This document shows positions 1 to 8,540 of a stretch of 64,000 nt of DNA, piece after piece. Origin of the DNA: Sulfurovum sp. Lineage in GTDB: Bacteria > Campylobacterota > Campylobacteria > Campylobacterales > Sulfurovaceae. Every line of letters begins with the position of its first letter. Within the stretch, counting starts at the first letter, position 1. A model generated the notes under the pieces. It searched no databases. It was given only the letters and a program-made list of their open reading frames with translations, and was not told the DNA's origin. The translations under genes and the position numbers were made by a program. Location of the stretch: assembly GCA_011391015.1 (NCBI GenBank), contig JAABRH010000002.1, positions 1 through 64,000 of the forward strand. Reading direction: 5' to 3'.

Positions 1-48
1 ATGCAGGACATGATGGCACAGATGAAAGGCGGGAGTATACCACGCTAA
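1..48 (+). CDS. ffh: Signal recognition particle protein Ffh, C-terminal end (partial)
   Basis: Only the last 15 codons and a TAA stop are in the window. The peptide is methionine-rich (MQDMMAQMKGGSIPR), as expected for the end of the Ffh M domain, which binds signal sequences and 4.5S RNA. Its place directly upstream of rpsP-KH-rimM-trmD-rplS is the usual gene order in Campylobacterota and many other bacteria, and the call rests mainly on that. The rest of the gene lies to the left of the window. Confidence 0.75.
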   Translation: MQDMMAQMKGGSIPR

Positions 49-137
49 AAAATGAATTAATCGGGAAGTTTGTATCATATACACACCCTTGAACGTACCT
101 TGTGTACGGGTTAATACAATTTTTATAATTTTTATGG

Positions 138-143
138 TAAAAT
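138..143 (+). promoter_or_regulatory. Possible -10 box (TAAAAT) for the rpsP operon
   Basis: TAAAAT lies in a T-rich stretch in the 212-bp gap between ffh and rpsP. This would leave an untranslated leader of about 110 nt before rpsP. A small hairpin (CGTAC/GTACG) lies just upstream, after ffh. The site is a plausible promoter by sequence alone. Confidence 0.35.
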
Positions 144-260
144 CGCGTTCCAAAAGTGTTGATGAGTGCTTTAGTCATTAAAAAGCAGTTGTCAGTACTT
201 AGCGCGCTCTTAAAGAGGCATATGCCTGCTTTGGGAAATATTATATTAAAAGGATAGACC

Positions 261-491
261 ATGACAATGATCAGAATGACAAGAATGGGTAGAAAGAAAA
301 AACCATTTTACCGAATCGTAGTAACAGACAGCAGAAAAAGAAGAGATGGTGGTTGGATTGAAGCAATCGGTCACTACAATCCGGTAAGTGTTAACAAAGA
401 ACTTACGCTTGATGCAGAAAGATTAAACTACTGGCTAAGTGTTGGTGCACAAATGAGCCCAACTGTAGCGAGACTATCAGGCAAAAAATAG
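261..491 (+). CDS. rpsP: 30S ribosomal protein S16
   Basis: The 76-residue basic protein has the typical S16 opening ([19 protein letters not shown]) and the following DSRKRRDGG and IGHYNP segments. It binds 16S rRNA and is needed for assembly of the small subunit. The length is at the short end of the family. An AAAAGGA ribosome-binding site precedes the ATG. It is the first gene of the S16-KH-RimM-TrmD-L19 operon. Confidence 0.97.
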   Translation: MTMIRMTRMGRKKKPFYRIVVTDSRKRRDGGWIEAIGHYNPVSVNKELTLDAERLNYWLSVGAQMSPTVARLSGKK

Positions 492-496
492 TCCTC

Positions 497-739
497 ATGG
501 TTCAAGATTTTTTGCTCTCTTATACCAAACTCTTGGTAAACAACCCTGAAGATGTCTCCATAGAGATATCTCAGGTTGATGAGAACTTCGATGAGATTAC
601 TATTTTTGCAAACAATGAAGACATCGGTAAACTCATCGGCAAAGAAGGACGCATGATCAACTCTATCAAAACAGTCATTTCAGGTTGTAAAGCCAAAGGC
701 GGTAAAAACTACCGCGTGAATGTAAAAGCTGTTGAATAA
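497..739 (+). CDS. khpA: KH-domain RNA-binding protein (KhpA/YlqC family)
   Basis: This is a single KH domain of 80 residues with the conserved GKLIGKEGRMINSIKTV loop (GxxG in IGKEGR), which contacts RNA. KhpA-type proteins bind RNA, and in Gram-positive bacteria act with KhpB; the role in Campylobacterota is less clear. It starts 5 bp after rpsP and ends directly before rimM, the standard position between rpsP and rimM. Family assignment is firm; the specific role is inferred. Confidence 0.9.
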   Translation: MVQDFLLSYTKLLVNNPEDVSIEISQVDENFDEITIFANNEDIGKLIGKEGRMINSIKTVISGCKAKGGKNYRVNVKAVE

Positions 740-742
740 TTG

Positions 743-1270
743 ATGCCAAACGATAGTTCACTTATCGCTCAAATAGGACGTACTATCGGACTATGGGGCG
801 ACCTTAAATTTCATCTTCACACCGATTTTCCAGAACAATTTAAAATAGGTACAAGCTATCAAAGTGACCGAGGCAGTCTTGTCATCTCAGATATCAATAT
901 GACTCGTGGTACGATTCGTTTTGTGGGGTATGAAAGTATTGATGCTGCAAAAAAATTGACTAATGCTAAAATCTATGCGACGATTGAGCAAACCAAAGCA
1001 AATTGTGATTTGAAGCAGGGTGAGTATTTTTGGTTCGATCTGATAGGATGCTCAGTAAAACAAGATGATATTGTGTTGGGTGTTGTAGAAGAGGTTCAGC
1101 GTATGGCAGATACAGATTATCTCAGCATTAAAACCAGTGATGCTCTGATAGAGCAAGGATTGGCAAAACACTTTTTACTCCCTTACATAGACCGCTATAT
1201 TGTAAGCGTCGATATAGATGCAAAAATGGTCTACACCAAAGATGCAAAAGATATACTAGAAGCCAGTTGA
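743..1270 (+). CDS. rimM: Ribosome maturation factor RimM
   Basis: RimM binds S19 and helps mature the 30S head. The 175-residue protein has the N-terminal beta-barrel with the IGRTIGLWGDLKFHLHTDFP segment and a PRC-barrel C-terminal half, where LLPYIDRYIVSVDIDAK matches the family's (L/I)P(F/Y)...Y(I/V) signature. A TTG directly after the KH stop could extend it by one codon; the ATG at 743 is preferred. The gene continues the rpsP operon without a gap. Confidence 0.93.
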   Translation: MPNDSSLIAQIGRTIGLWGDLKFHLHTDFPEQFKIGTSYQSDRGSLVISDINMTRGTIRFVGYESIDAAKKLTNAKIYATIEQTKANCDLKQGEYFWFDLIGCSVKQDDIVLGVVEEVQRMADTDYLSIKTSDALIEQGLAKHFLLPYIDRYIVSVDIDAKMVYTKDAKDILEAS

Positions 1271-1275
1271 GCATC

Positions 1276-1971
1276 ATGCACTTTTCTTTTGTAACCCTTT
1301 TCCCTGAACTCATTAAGGGGTATTTCACGCAGAGTATCCTCAAGCGGGCTATCGAAGATGAAAAAATTGCAGTTGATTTCTATAATCCCCGTGATGTGAC
1401 GACAGACAAGCATAACCGGGTAGATGCACCGATGATAGGCGGCGGAGCAGGTATGCTGATGTCTCCGCAGCCATTGATGGATACACTTGGCAGCATTAAA
1501 AAAAACAATCCAAGCGCGTATATTGTTTTTGTCTCTCCTGTGGCTAAACCGTTTATGCAAAATGATGCAAAACGTTTAGCTAAAAAAGAGCATCTTGTTT
1601 TGGTCAGTGGAAGATATGAGGGCATCGATGAGCGTGTGATAGAAGCGTATGCAGATGAGCTTTTTTCCATAGGAGATTACATCTTAACAGGTGGAGAGTT
1701 GGCAAGTTTGGTTCTGTGTGATGCGATTAGCCGTAACGTAGAAGGGGTATTGGGCAATAGTGATTCTTTGAGTGTGGAAAGTTTTGAATCGTCGCTTTTG
1801 GAAGCCCCTTCTTTTACGAAACCTATAAATTATGAGGGTGCAGAGGTTATTTCAGAATTTCTAAAGGGTAATCATAGTAAAATCACGGACTTAAAAAGAG
1901 GGCTGGCTTTGTGTAAAACAAAGTATTTTAGGCCGGACTTATACAAAAAAGGTATAACAGATGAGAAATAA
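1276..1971 (+). CDS. trmD: tRNA (guanine-N1)-methyltransferase TrmD
   Basis: TrmD makes m1G37 in tRNAs reading CNN codons and prevents +1 frameshifting. The protein opens with [13 protein letters not shown] and has the SPOUT trefoil-knot signatures [13 protein letters not shown] and [14 protein letters not shown]. The ATG at 1276 gives 231 residues, normal for the family. An in-frame TTG at 1267 overlaps the rimM stop and is less likely. It overlaps the start of rplS by 11 bp, which suggests coupled translation. Confidence 0.96.
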   Translation: MHFSFVTLFPELIKGYFTQSILKRAIEDEKIAVDFYNPRDVTTDKHNRVDAPMIGGGAGMLMSPQPLMDTLGSIKKNNPSAYIVFVSPVAKPFMQNDAKRLAKKEHLVLVSGRYEGIDERVIEAYADELFSIGDYILTGGELASLVLCDAISRNVEGVLGNSDSLSVESFESSLLEAPSFTKPINYEGAEVISEFLKGNHSKITDLKRGLALCKTKYFRPDLYKKGITDEK

Positions 1972-2320
1972 ATACATCGAAAGCTTCGAGCAAGCACAGA
2001 TAGAAAGCAAAAATATCCCAGCATTTAGAGCGGGTGATACACTTAGGGTAGCCGTTAACATTAAAGAAGGTGAAAAAACAAGAGTTCAGAACTTTGAAGG
2101 TTTATGCATCGCACTTAGAGGCCAAGGAACAGGTAAAACATTTATGGTAAGAAAAATCGGTGCCAACAGTGTTGGTGTTGAGAGAATCTTCCCTCTTTAT
2201 TCAAACTCTATCGAAAGTATTGAAGTACTTAGAAGAGGTAGAATCAGAAGAGCTAAACTGTTCTATCTTAGAGACCTTAAAGGTAAAGCAGCACGTATCA
2301 AAGAGCTTAGAAGAAAGTAA
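1961..2320 (+). CDS. rplS: 50S ribosomal protein L19
   Basis: This 119-residue protein has the L19 signatures [16 protein letters not shown] and [19 protein letters not shown]19 sits at the 30S-50S interface. It is the last gene of the operon and overlaps trmD. A strong hairpin follows it at 2346-2369. Confidence 0.97.
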   Translation: MRNKYIESFEQAQIESKNIPAFRAGDTLRVAVNIKEGEKTRVQNFEGLCIALRGQGTGKTFMVRKIGANSVGVERIFPLYSNSIESIEVLRRGRIRRAKLFYLRDLKGKAARIKELRRK

Positions 2321-2345
2321 TCTTTTTCGCTTTGTATCTCTAAAC

Positions 2346-2369
2346 GTATGACAAATTTTTTTGTCATAC
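2346..2369. terminator. Hairpin terminator between rplS and smpB
   Basis: GTATGACAAA and TTTGTCATAC form a perfect 10-bp stem with a TTTT loop. It lies between the convergent rplS and smpB genes and can serve both strands. The T/A-rich stem centre supplies the U tract. Confidence 0.7.
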
Positions 2370-2444
2370 AATTTTCATGCAACCCTTCCTACAAATTTTT
2401 TAAAAAATCTTTATTTTACAATCAGAGAACATTACACCTGAAAT

Positions 2445-2906
2445 TTAGTATTCTCTATTTTTAATGGAGTGTTGGGCTTCGCGGTCAAGGGTTTTGGCTT
2501 TCATGTCTGCGCGTTTGTCGTGGAGTTGTTTTCCTTTGGCGATGGCGATGCTGACTTTGGCGAGGTTTTTTTCGTTAAAATATATCATCAACGGTACAAT
2601 CGTATAGCCGTCTTTATGGACTTTTGCGTAGAGTTTTCCCAGTTCTTTTTTGTGTAGCAACAGTTTTCTTGGCACACGCGTGTCTGGGACATACTGTTTG
2701 ACCGTGGTTTCAAGATGGGCAATGTGTGCATTGAGGATGTGGAGTTCACCTTGGATAAAACGACAATACGAATCGGCAAGATTGGCGCGTTTTGCCCGTA
2801 GCGCTTTGACTTCAGCACCCACCAATACAATACCTGCTTCAAATTTTTCAAGTATCTCATAGTCATGTCCGGCTTTTTTGTTTTGCGCGACGATGTTGAT
2901 GCCCAA
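2445..2906 (-). CDS. smpB: SsrA-binding protein SmpB
   Basis: SmpB binds tmRNA and brings it to stalled ribosomes. The protein shows the family blocks VAQNKKAGHDYEILEKFEAG, LVGAEVKALRAKRANLADSY and the basic C-terminal tail. A TTG start at 2906 is chosen: it has an AAAGGA site 6 nt upstream and gives 153 residues, the normal length. The longer reading from an ATG at 2954 would add 16 residues unlike SmpB and lacks a good ribosome-binding site. Confidence 0.93.
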   Translation of the reverse strand: MGINIVAQNKKAGHDYEILEKFEAGIVLVGAEVKALRAKRANLADSYCRFIQGELHILNAHIAHLETTVKQYVPDTRVPRKLLLHKKELGKLYAKVHKDGYTIVPLMIYFNEKNLAKVSIAIAKGKQLHDKRADMKAKTLDREAQHSIKNREY

Positions 2907-2969
2907 GTCTATCCTTTGGAGTATGTTTTTCGCATTATAACATAAATTATGCAAGAGGCTTTGCTGTGC

Positions 2970-2975
2970 TATAAT
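2970..2975 (+). promoter_or_regulatory. -10 box TATAAT upstream of the retropepsin-like gene
   Basis: A perfect TATAAT lies 26 bp before the ATG at 3002 and 63 bp from the divergent smpB start. A GGGGA ribosome-binding site follows at 2989-2993. Confidence 0.6.
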
Positions 2976-3001
2976 GGCGTAATAATTTGGGGAGTGAAGC
3001 G

Positions 3002-3574
3002 ATGGAGAATCAACTTAAAAGATTGGTGTATGGGTTGATTGGCTTAGTTTTTTTCACTTTCACTTTTGTGAATGCAGAAGAAAATTTACCCTATCTTATG
3101 CCGCAATACAATGCACCTAAAAGCCCCATCAAAAAACTCGAAACAGATAAAATCATCATTGGCGCGGTTGAAAATGTCCGAATCGTTCCTCCCAACATTG
3201 TACTTAAAGCACGCATTGACACAGGAGCAAAAACGACCTCTGTCGATGCGCGCAACATCACCCCGTTTATGCATGAAGGGCAACAGTGGGTTCGCTTTGA
3301 CTGTATCTCCGGTACCAAGGCGTACACTATCAAAAAAAGAGTGGTCTCCACAGTACAGATCAAGCGTCACAACAAAAGCCCCCAAACGCGTTTTGTAGTA
3401 AAGATGCGTATCACGCTAGGGGATGTGTCGCGTATGATTGAAGTAAATTTGAACAATCGTGATGCTTATACGTATCCTGTACTGATAGGACGTAATTTCT
3501 TACGTGATACCTTTATTGTAGATATTGTTAAGCGGTACCGATATGCACCTAAAGAATATCGAAGTAAAAAGTAA
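3002..3574 (+). CDS. Exported retropepsin-like protein (PF05618, RimB/"ATP-dependent zinc protease" family)
   Basis: The 190-residue protein has an N-terminal signal sequence (hydrophobic stretch at about residues 8-24, ending near VNAEE). The mature part has the family motif KARIDTGAKTTSVDA, whose DTGA resembles the aspartic protease active site, and a C-terminal PVLIGRNFL segment typical of retropepsin folds. The older name "ATP-dependent zinc protease" is not supported by anything visible here. The ATG at 3002 is chosen over a TTG at 2987 because a GGGGA site precedes it. It is 9 bp upstream of ycaO and may be cotranscribed. The substrate is unknown. Confidence 0.8.
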   Translation: MENQLKRLVYGLIGLVFFTFTFVNAEENLPYLMPQYNAPKSPIKKLETDKIIIGAVENVRIVPPNIVLKARIDTGAKTTSVDARNITPFMHEGQQWVRFDCISGTKAYTIKKRVVSTVQIKRHNKSPQTRFVVKMRITLGDVSRMIEVNLNNRDAYTYPVLIGRNFLRDTFIVDIVKRYRYAPKEYRSKK

Positions 3575-3583
3575 AGGTGATAG

Positions 3584-5356
3584 ATGAGTGAAAAGACATT
3601 TATAAAAGGTAAAGTGTGGGATTTGGAAACGTCTATTGCTTCCATGACAGATAAGTTGAGTGCTTTAGGGATACATATAGAAGAGGCATCGTGGAAAAAT
3701 CCTATCCCTTATGTCTATTCGGTACATATTCATGACAGCTCTTGCAGATTGATGTTTACTAACGGTAAAGGCGCGTGTGAAAAATCTTCACGGGCAAGTG
3801 CTTTGGGTGAGTTTTTTGAGAGGATTTCGTGTAATTATTTTTTTGCAGACTATTATTTGGGTGAGGCTATTGCGAATGCGTCCTTTGTACATTACCCTGA
3901 CGAACGGTGGTTTGATGTCGCTCTAGAGGAGAGACCCAAAGGGCTGCTTGATGAAGCTTTGTGGGAATTTTATAATCCGCAAGACGAATTGCGTGTGGAA
4001 CAACTTTTTGATTTAAACTCTGGTTCAGGTGAACGGGGTATTTGTGCTCTGCCTTTTGTGCGTCAGTCTGATGATGTAACGATTTATTTCCCTGTGAATA
4101 TCATTGGCAATCTCTACGTCAGTAACGGCATGTCAGCAGGCAATACGATGAATGAAGCCAAAGTACAGGCACTTTCAGAGATTTGTGAACGCTATGTTAA
4201 AAACAAAGTCATCGCCGAGGGGATTTGTCTGCCGATGATTCCCGATACGGTACTTCAGCGCTTTCCTCACATCAACGCTTCTGTTGAGGCATTTTTGGCA
4301 AAAGGCTATCATTTGCGTATTGCAGATGCGTCTCTTGGGGGTGTATTTCCGGTCATTTCAGTGACGCTGATGAACCCCGATGATGCCTCTGTTTTTGCTT
4401 CTTTTGGAGCACACCCTTGTTTTGAAGTGGCGTTGGAGCGAACGATAACAGAGCTTTTACAAGGCAGAGAACTTGCAGATATCAACGGAAGCAATGAGTT
4501 TCAAGCCCCTAGTTTTAACAAAGATGAAGTCGCTGATCCTGATAATCTGGAGACACATTTTATCAATGCTACCGGTTTGCTCTCGTATGACTTTTTTAAA
4601 GAGAGCGCTGATTATCAATTTGTGGACTGGAATGTAGATACAGATACCCATGGTGAGTTGGACTATTTAATCGAAGTCATTCATGGGTTAGGGCATGATA
4701 TCTATGTTGCAGAATATGCGCATCTGGGTGTCAATACCTGTCGTATCCTAGTGCCGGGTATGTCCGAGATCTATCCCGTGGATGATTTGGTGTGGAATAA
4801 CAATAACGAAGGGGCACTGTACCGCGAAAGTATTTTAAATCTTAGACATTTAGAGCGTCAGCAATGGCGGGAAATATTGGATAGTCTGACTGAGGCGGAG
4901 TATAATGATATGCAAAAGGTAGCAGAGTTTATCGGGGTGGCACCTGATCTTGGTACTGTGTGGGCAACTTTGCAGCTGGGTGAACTCAAAGCGATGCTCT
5001 GCGTAGCTCTGGGCGAGTATGAAGAAGCAAATGAGTGGCATAACTGGTGTATCCACATCGCGCAGATACCTGTGGATAGAAAAAAATACTATCGATGTTT
5101 GCATGCGCTTGTTGAGATCAAAATGGATAAAGAAAGAATGCCGGAGCAGTATAGGGATGCATTGGAAAAACTCTATACACCTGAGCTGGTGGCGAGATCA
5201 CTTAATGTAATCGAAGGCAGAGAACACTTTTATGGACTGCATACACCGGGGCTTAGTTTGGAAGGTTTTATGAGACATCAGGGGCTTCTTGAAGGGTATG
5301 AAAAAGTTGCTCAGGCAAAAGCAGTACGTTGGCAAAACAAGGAAGCGCATGCGTGA
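3584..5356 (+). CDS. ycaO: YcaO-type protein (E. coli YcaO-like, S12 methylthiolation accessory)
   Basis: The 590-residue protein is about the length of E. coli YcaO and has the YcaO ATP-binding core: the [22 protein letters not shown] segment near residues 60-85 and the [17 protein letters not shown] segment near residue 190. YcaO enzymes activate amide backbones with ATP; the E. coli protein helps RimO methylthiolate S12, although how is not settled. The C-terminal third is helical and TPR-like, as in the E. coli-type subgroup. An AAAGGTG site precedes the ATG. No peptide-natural-product genes are nearby, so a housekeeping role is more likely than RiPP synthesis. Confidence 0.85.
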   Translation: MSEKTFIKGKVWDLETSIASMTDKLSALGIHIEEASWKNPIPYVYSVHIHDSSCRLMFTNGKGACEKSSRASALGEFFERISCNYFFADYYLGEAIANASFVHYPDERWFDVALEERPKGLLDEALWEFYNPQDELRVEQLFDLNSGSGERGICALPFVRQSDDVTIYFPVNIIGNLYVSNGMSAGNTMNEAKVQALSEICERYVKNKVIAEGICLPMIPDTVLQRFPHINASVEAFLAKGYHLRIADASLGGVFPVISVTLMNPDDASVFASFGAHPCFEVALERTITELLQGRELADINGSNEFQAPSFNKDEVADPDNLETHFINATGLLSYDFFKESADYQFVDWNVDTDTHGELDYLIEVIHGLGHDIYVAEYAHLGVNTCRILVPGMSEIYPVDDLVWNNNNEGALYRESILNLRHLERQQWREILDSLTEAEYNDMQKVAEFIGVAPDLGTVWATLQLGELKAMLCVALGEYEEANEWHNWCIHIAQIPVDRKKYYRCLHALVEIKMDKERMPEQYRDALEKLYTPELVARSLNVIEGREHFYGLHTPGLSLEGFMRHQGLLEGYEKVAQAKAVRWQNKEAHA

Positions 5357-5582
5357 TGCACATCCAAACAACCCACTGCACGGCATTACACTTAAGCAGA
5401 TACTTGAAGAATTGCAGGCACATTATGGCTGGGAACTGTTAGCTCAGTTTGTGAACATACGCTGTTTTGCACATGAGCCCAGCATCAACTCTTGTCTGAA
5501 ATTTTTGCGAAAAACGCCGTGGGCGCGGGCTAAAGTGGAAGCCGTTTATCTGGTCATGATTGCCAAAAAAGAGAAGCCATAA
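5349..5582 (+). CDS. VF530-family small DNA-binding protein (DUF2132)
   Basis: The 77-residue protein has the family blocks [32 protein letters not shown] and [19 protein letters not shown]530 proteins are small and helical and are annotated as putative DNA-binding proteins; their role is unknown. The ATG at 5349 overlaps the ycaO stop by 8 bp, so translation is probably coupled. A longer reading from 5289 would lie mostly inside ycaO. Confidence 0.85.
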   Translation: MRDAHPNNPLHGITLKQILEELQAHYGWELLAQFVNIRCFAHEPSINSCLKFLRKTPWARAKVEAVYLVMIAKKEKP

Positions 5583-6539
5583 TCAATACGCTTTAAGGGC
5601 TTGGTTGATTTGGATGTATGCCTGAAGTGGCGTGGTTTCAAAGTAGGGGATATTGTACTTTTGCGCAAAGGCTTTGGTGATTTTTTGTACTTTTAGAAGG
5701 TGAAAGCGCGGGGCTTTAGGGAAGAGATGGTGTTCTATCTGGGTATTGAGTCCGCCATAAAACCAGTGTATGAAACTGCCGCCTTTTAAAGAGCGGCTTC
5801 CCCTCATCTGCAGCTCAAGCCAAGAGAAATCTTTGGCTTCTTCTTCATGGAATGTCTCGCAGCCTAAATGGTTGGTGATAAATCCAAACGCCAGCCATGG
5901 CGAGAGTACAAAGTTGAGTGTCAGGGCTACGATGAGTGTATCCGTAGTGCCTATTTGATAGAGCAATGTTCCCCATATCAGTGGCCAATGCAAAAGCATG
6001 AGCGCCAGTTCGCCCCAGAGTTTACGTGTGATGACAAATTTGTAAGATTGTGCGATAAATGCAGGAAACATAAAAAAGAGCGCCCCCCAAAAGATGATAT
6101 GTTTATATTTTTTGATGAAGGGTTTGTTTCCTCTGTTTGGTGTAAACGCACCGTCAAGCGCACGGATATCAGCATCTTTTTCGATGATATTGCAGTAGGT
6201 GTGGTGATTGACATTGTGTTTATAGTCCCACCATGAGGAGGAGTTTGAGAGTATCAGTGCAGAAAATGGGTAGGAGAGTTTTTTGGAAAGCGCTTTATTT
6301 TTAAAGTACTGCATATGCAGAATATCATGAGAAACAAACACAGAACGTGTAAAGACCAAAGTTAAAAAAAGCCCTAAAAGTACGGGATTCCAAAGCGGAG
6401 CACTCACAAGTGCCAGCACAACAGAGACAAGAATGGCACTCATCTCAACTGAACCGCGAACAGGTACACGTTTGAGCAGACCGGCATTGCGTACTTGTTC
6501 TTTGAGTTCATCAAACAGATGGGGATGAAAAGGTGTCAT
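5583..6539 (-). CDS. Membrane fatty acid desaturase
   Basis: The 318-residue integral membrane protein (PF00487) has the three His clusters of di-iron desaturases: HDILH near residue 90, HNVNHH near residue 125 and QIEHH near residue 272. Such enzymes introduce double bonds into acyl chains using O2. There is no fused cytochrome b5, so an external electron donor is needed. The QxxHH form of the third box is typical of the delta-5/6 subgroup, but substrate and position cannot be read from sequence. It is convergent with and directly abuts the VF530 gene. The ribosome-binding site is weak. Confidence 0.88.
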   Translation of the reverse strand: MTPFHPHLFDELKEQVRNAGLLKRVPVRGSVEMSAILVSVVLALVSAPLWNPVLLGLFLTLVFTRSVFVSHDILHMQYFKNKALSKKLSYPFSALILSNSSSWWDYKHNVNHHTYCNIIEKDADIRALDGAFTPNRGNKPFIKKYKHIIFWGALFFMFPAFIAQSYKFVITRKLWGELALMLLHWPLIWGTLLYQIGTTDTLIVALTLNFVLSPWLAFGFITNHLGCETFHEEEAKDFSWLELQMRGSRSLKGGSFIHWFYGGLNTQIEHHLFPKAPRFHLLKVQKITKAFAQKYNIPYFETTPLQAYIQINQALKAY

Positions 6540-6586
6540 AGTGCTTACTTTGTATATAAAATGGGAGTGATTATAACGGTTAAAGT

Positions 6587-7486
6587 TTAAGAATTTCTGT
6601 TTTTGACCCTAAAAAAGGTACTGCCACTGCCTGAAAAAAACCATCCTTTAGGAGCTAAGGCCTGCAGTTGCGCATAAGCCATACATGCAGCGCCATAGAG
6701 ATCATTCAGCAGCAGAGGATCTGAGATGGTGTTAAGCAAGGTCTCTGAGCCCATATGTTCCCACCCCAAAAAGCTATTTTGATTGATATTTGCCAGAAAG
6801 TTTTCTTTAAAGGTTCGATAGACAAGGGAAGTATCGCACCCGATATCAGGGGTAAAAAGTTCCAAGCTGAGCGGTTCTTCATCAAACGGTTGGACTATGT
6901 CTCCAAATCCGCTGACATTTGCGCTGGAATAGTTGTAGATAAAAAAGGCAAAATCAGCCCCTATACTGCTGCCTATGCGTGCGAGTTCTTGGGTACTGAT
7001 AAGAAGATTGCAGACTGCTTTAACCAAAAGCATAAATGCTGCCCCGTCAGAACTGCCTCCACCAAGTCCAGCTTGGGAAGGGATGCGTTTGGTGACAACT
7101 ACTTTATGATGGTAGAAAAAGTTGAGGATGTCAAGATCGCCCGTGTGTTCATTGAGTGCTTTGTAGGCTTTGTAGATGGTGTTGGATTCAAGTGGAATGC
7201 CATCACAGCCTTCTAGGGTGAAGGTGTCGCACTCACAGGGTACAAAAGAGATGGTGTCATAAAGATCTTCTATGCGCATAAACCGTGAGAGTAGGGTGTG
7301 ATATCCCTCTTTGTGCCCGGTTATTTTTAAAAAGATATTGACTTTGGCATAGGCTTTGATGCTGTAGATAGAACCCTCTATGCTGACGGGCAATGTTTGG
7401 CCGGTAGTTTTATTTTTGTGCACCTTTTTTAAGAGAGTGTCTTCTTCCCAATACCCTGCCTCATCACCGCCTGCAAACCCGCCCAT
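6587..7486 (-). CDS. ispE: 4-diphosphocytidyl-2-C-methyl-D-erythritol kinase IspE with N-terminal extension
   Basis: IspE phosphorylates CDP-ME in the MEP isoprenoid pathway. The core starts at IKAYAKVNIFLKITG and has the GHMP-kinase ATP loop (SQAGLGGGSSDGAAF) and the C-terminal GSGST motif. The core is about 255 residues, the usual size. Upstream and in frame are 44 extra residues (starting MGGFAGGDEAGYWEED) that do not look like IspE. The start at 7486 is supported by an AAAGGG site and a TATAAT at 7518-7523. A TTG at residue 32 is the only obvious start closer to the core and has no clear ribosome-binding site. Confidence 0.9.
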   Translation of the reverse strand: MGGFAGGDEAGYWEEDTLLKKVHKNKTTGQTLPVSIEGSIYSIKAYAKVNIFLKITGHKEGYHTLLSRFMRIEDLYDTISFVPCECDTFTLEGCDGIPLESNTIYKAYKALNEHTGDLDILNFFYHHKVVVTKRIPSQAGLGGGSSDGAAFMLLVKAVCNLLISTQELARIGSSIGADFAFFIYNYSSANVSGFGDIVQPFDEEPLSLELFTPDIGCDTSLVYRTFKENFLANINQNSFLGWEHMGSETLLNTISDPLLLNDLYGAACMAYAQLQALAPKGWFFSGSGSTFFRVKNRNS

Positions 7487-7517
7487 ATTAACCCTTTCTT
7501 GTAAAAATCGTAGGATA

Positions 7518-7523
7518 ATTATA
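7518..7523 (-). promoter_or_regulatory. -10 box (TATAAT, minus strand) upstream of ispE
   Basis: TATAAT on the minus strand lies 31 bp before the ATG at 7486, in the 75-bp gap after truB. It would allow ispE to be expressed apart from truB and supports the upstream start codon. Confidence 0.5.
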
Positions 7524-7561
7524 CTGTTTTTAGCATTTAACTTTTGGCAAGTGCTTTCTAC

Positions 7562-8392
7562 TCAGGTTTCTTCAAACTTAGCCAGTCGGTTCAAACGATA
7601 ATGTACCTCTTTGTTGGCTATCTCAATGATAGAAAAAAATTCTGAGGTCTCAATCAGGTAGGTACCGTCTTCTTTTATCTCAAAATCATCCACACTGAGC
7701 TTTTTACCCAGCTCAATCTGCTCTTCTTCTGCTTTAAAACGATTAAGCGGTATGGACAGATGGGTAAAAGGATTAAGTGCTTTTTCTTCATCATAGTAAA
7801 ACTGACCCTCATGCACACGGTGCAGGCTTGAAAGCGTGGCATCTACGCCTAGTTTATCGGCAAGCAGAGCTCCAAGAGAGCGTATGTACGTGCCTTCGCT
7901 GACTGTCGCCTCAAAGTGGACAAAAGGGTGGGTGTAGTGCAACAGTTTGATAGAGTAAATGGTGGAAGTGATGCTTTTGAGTGTCACCTCTTTGCCTTCA
8001 CGTGCCAAGGCATAGGCACGTTTGCCATCTACTCTTTTTGCACTGAATTTGGGCGGATAATAGGTAAGTTCACCTTCGAGTGAAACAAGAGCTTCTTTGA
8101 TGGTTTTTTCTTCAAGCGGAGGTACTTCTTTAATGCTGTCTACATTTTCGATGTCAAGACTGCAAGAATTAGCCCCCAGCCATAGGGTTGCTCGGTAGGT
8201 TTTTGGGGTTTTGGCTAGGTACTGAAAAAGCTTGGTGTACTGACCCGTGGCAACGATGAGACAGCCCGTGGCAAATGGATCCAGTGTACCCGAAAACCCT
8301 ACTTTTTTGGTTTTGTATTTTCTTTTAACATACCCCATGTAGCCATTGGAAGTACGAAAGATAGGTTTATTTACAACAAATAGTCTGTTCAT
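7562..8392 (-). CDS. truB: tRNA pseudouridine-55 synthase TruB
   Basis: TruB converts U55 in the T loop of tRNAs. The 276-residue protein has the catalytic GFSGTLDPFATGCLIVATG motif with its aspartate near residue 38, and the later EGTYIRSLGALLADKLG motif. It lies upstream of ispE. In Campylobacter csrA sits between truB and ispE, but no CsrA-like frame is visible here. The start has only a weak ribosome-binding site. Confidence 0.95.
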   Translation of the reverse strand: MNRLFVVNKPIFRTSNGYMGYVKRKYKTKKVGFSGTLDPFATGCLIVATGQYTKLFQYLAKTPKTYRATLWLGANSCSLDIENVDSIKEVPPLEEKTIKEALVSLEGELTYYPPKFSAKRVDGKRAYALAREGKEVTLKSITSTIYSIKLLHYTHPFVHFEATVSEGTYIRSLGALLADKLGVDATLSSLHRVHEGQFYYDEEKALNPFTHLSIPLNRFKAEEEQIELGKKLSVDDFEIKEDGTYLIETSEFFSIIEIANKEVHYRLNRLAKFEET

Positions 8393-8468
8393 ACTGTCGT
8401 CTTAACCATTTCTGTCGTAGCGAACACCCTTGAAAGCGAAGCGATTTGAGAGCTGTGACGATTTTTGC

Positions 8469-8488
8469 CTACTTTTATAAAAAAGTAG
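8469..8488. terminator. Hairpin downstream of the UvrD-type helicase gene
   Basis: CTACTTTT and AAAAGTAG form an 8-bp AT-rich stem with a 4-nt loop. It lies about 50 bp after the helicase stop on the minus strand and before truB. Its A/T-rich stem would fit a weak rho-independent terminator. The rest of this 148-bp gap shows no gene. Confidence 0.4.
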
Positions 8489-8540
8489 AAAGGAAAATAG
8501 AAACTATAAACAGATTTTGGTTGCATAATAGGATACTGCT

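Noticed and set aside
3584-5582. YcaO gene as part of a RiPP biosynthetic cluster
   Set aside because: No precursor peptide, E1-like partner or transporter is nearby, and the protein is E. coli YcaO-like in length and layout.
7487-7561. csrA between truB and ispE, as in Campylobacter
   Set aside because: No frame with the CsrA start or its RxxxE and RE motifs is present; the gap is only 75 bp.
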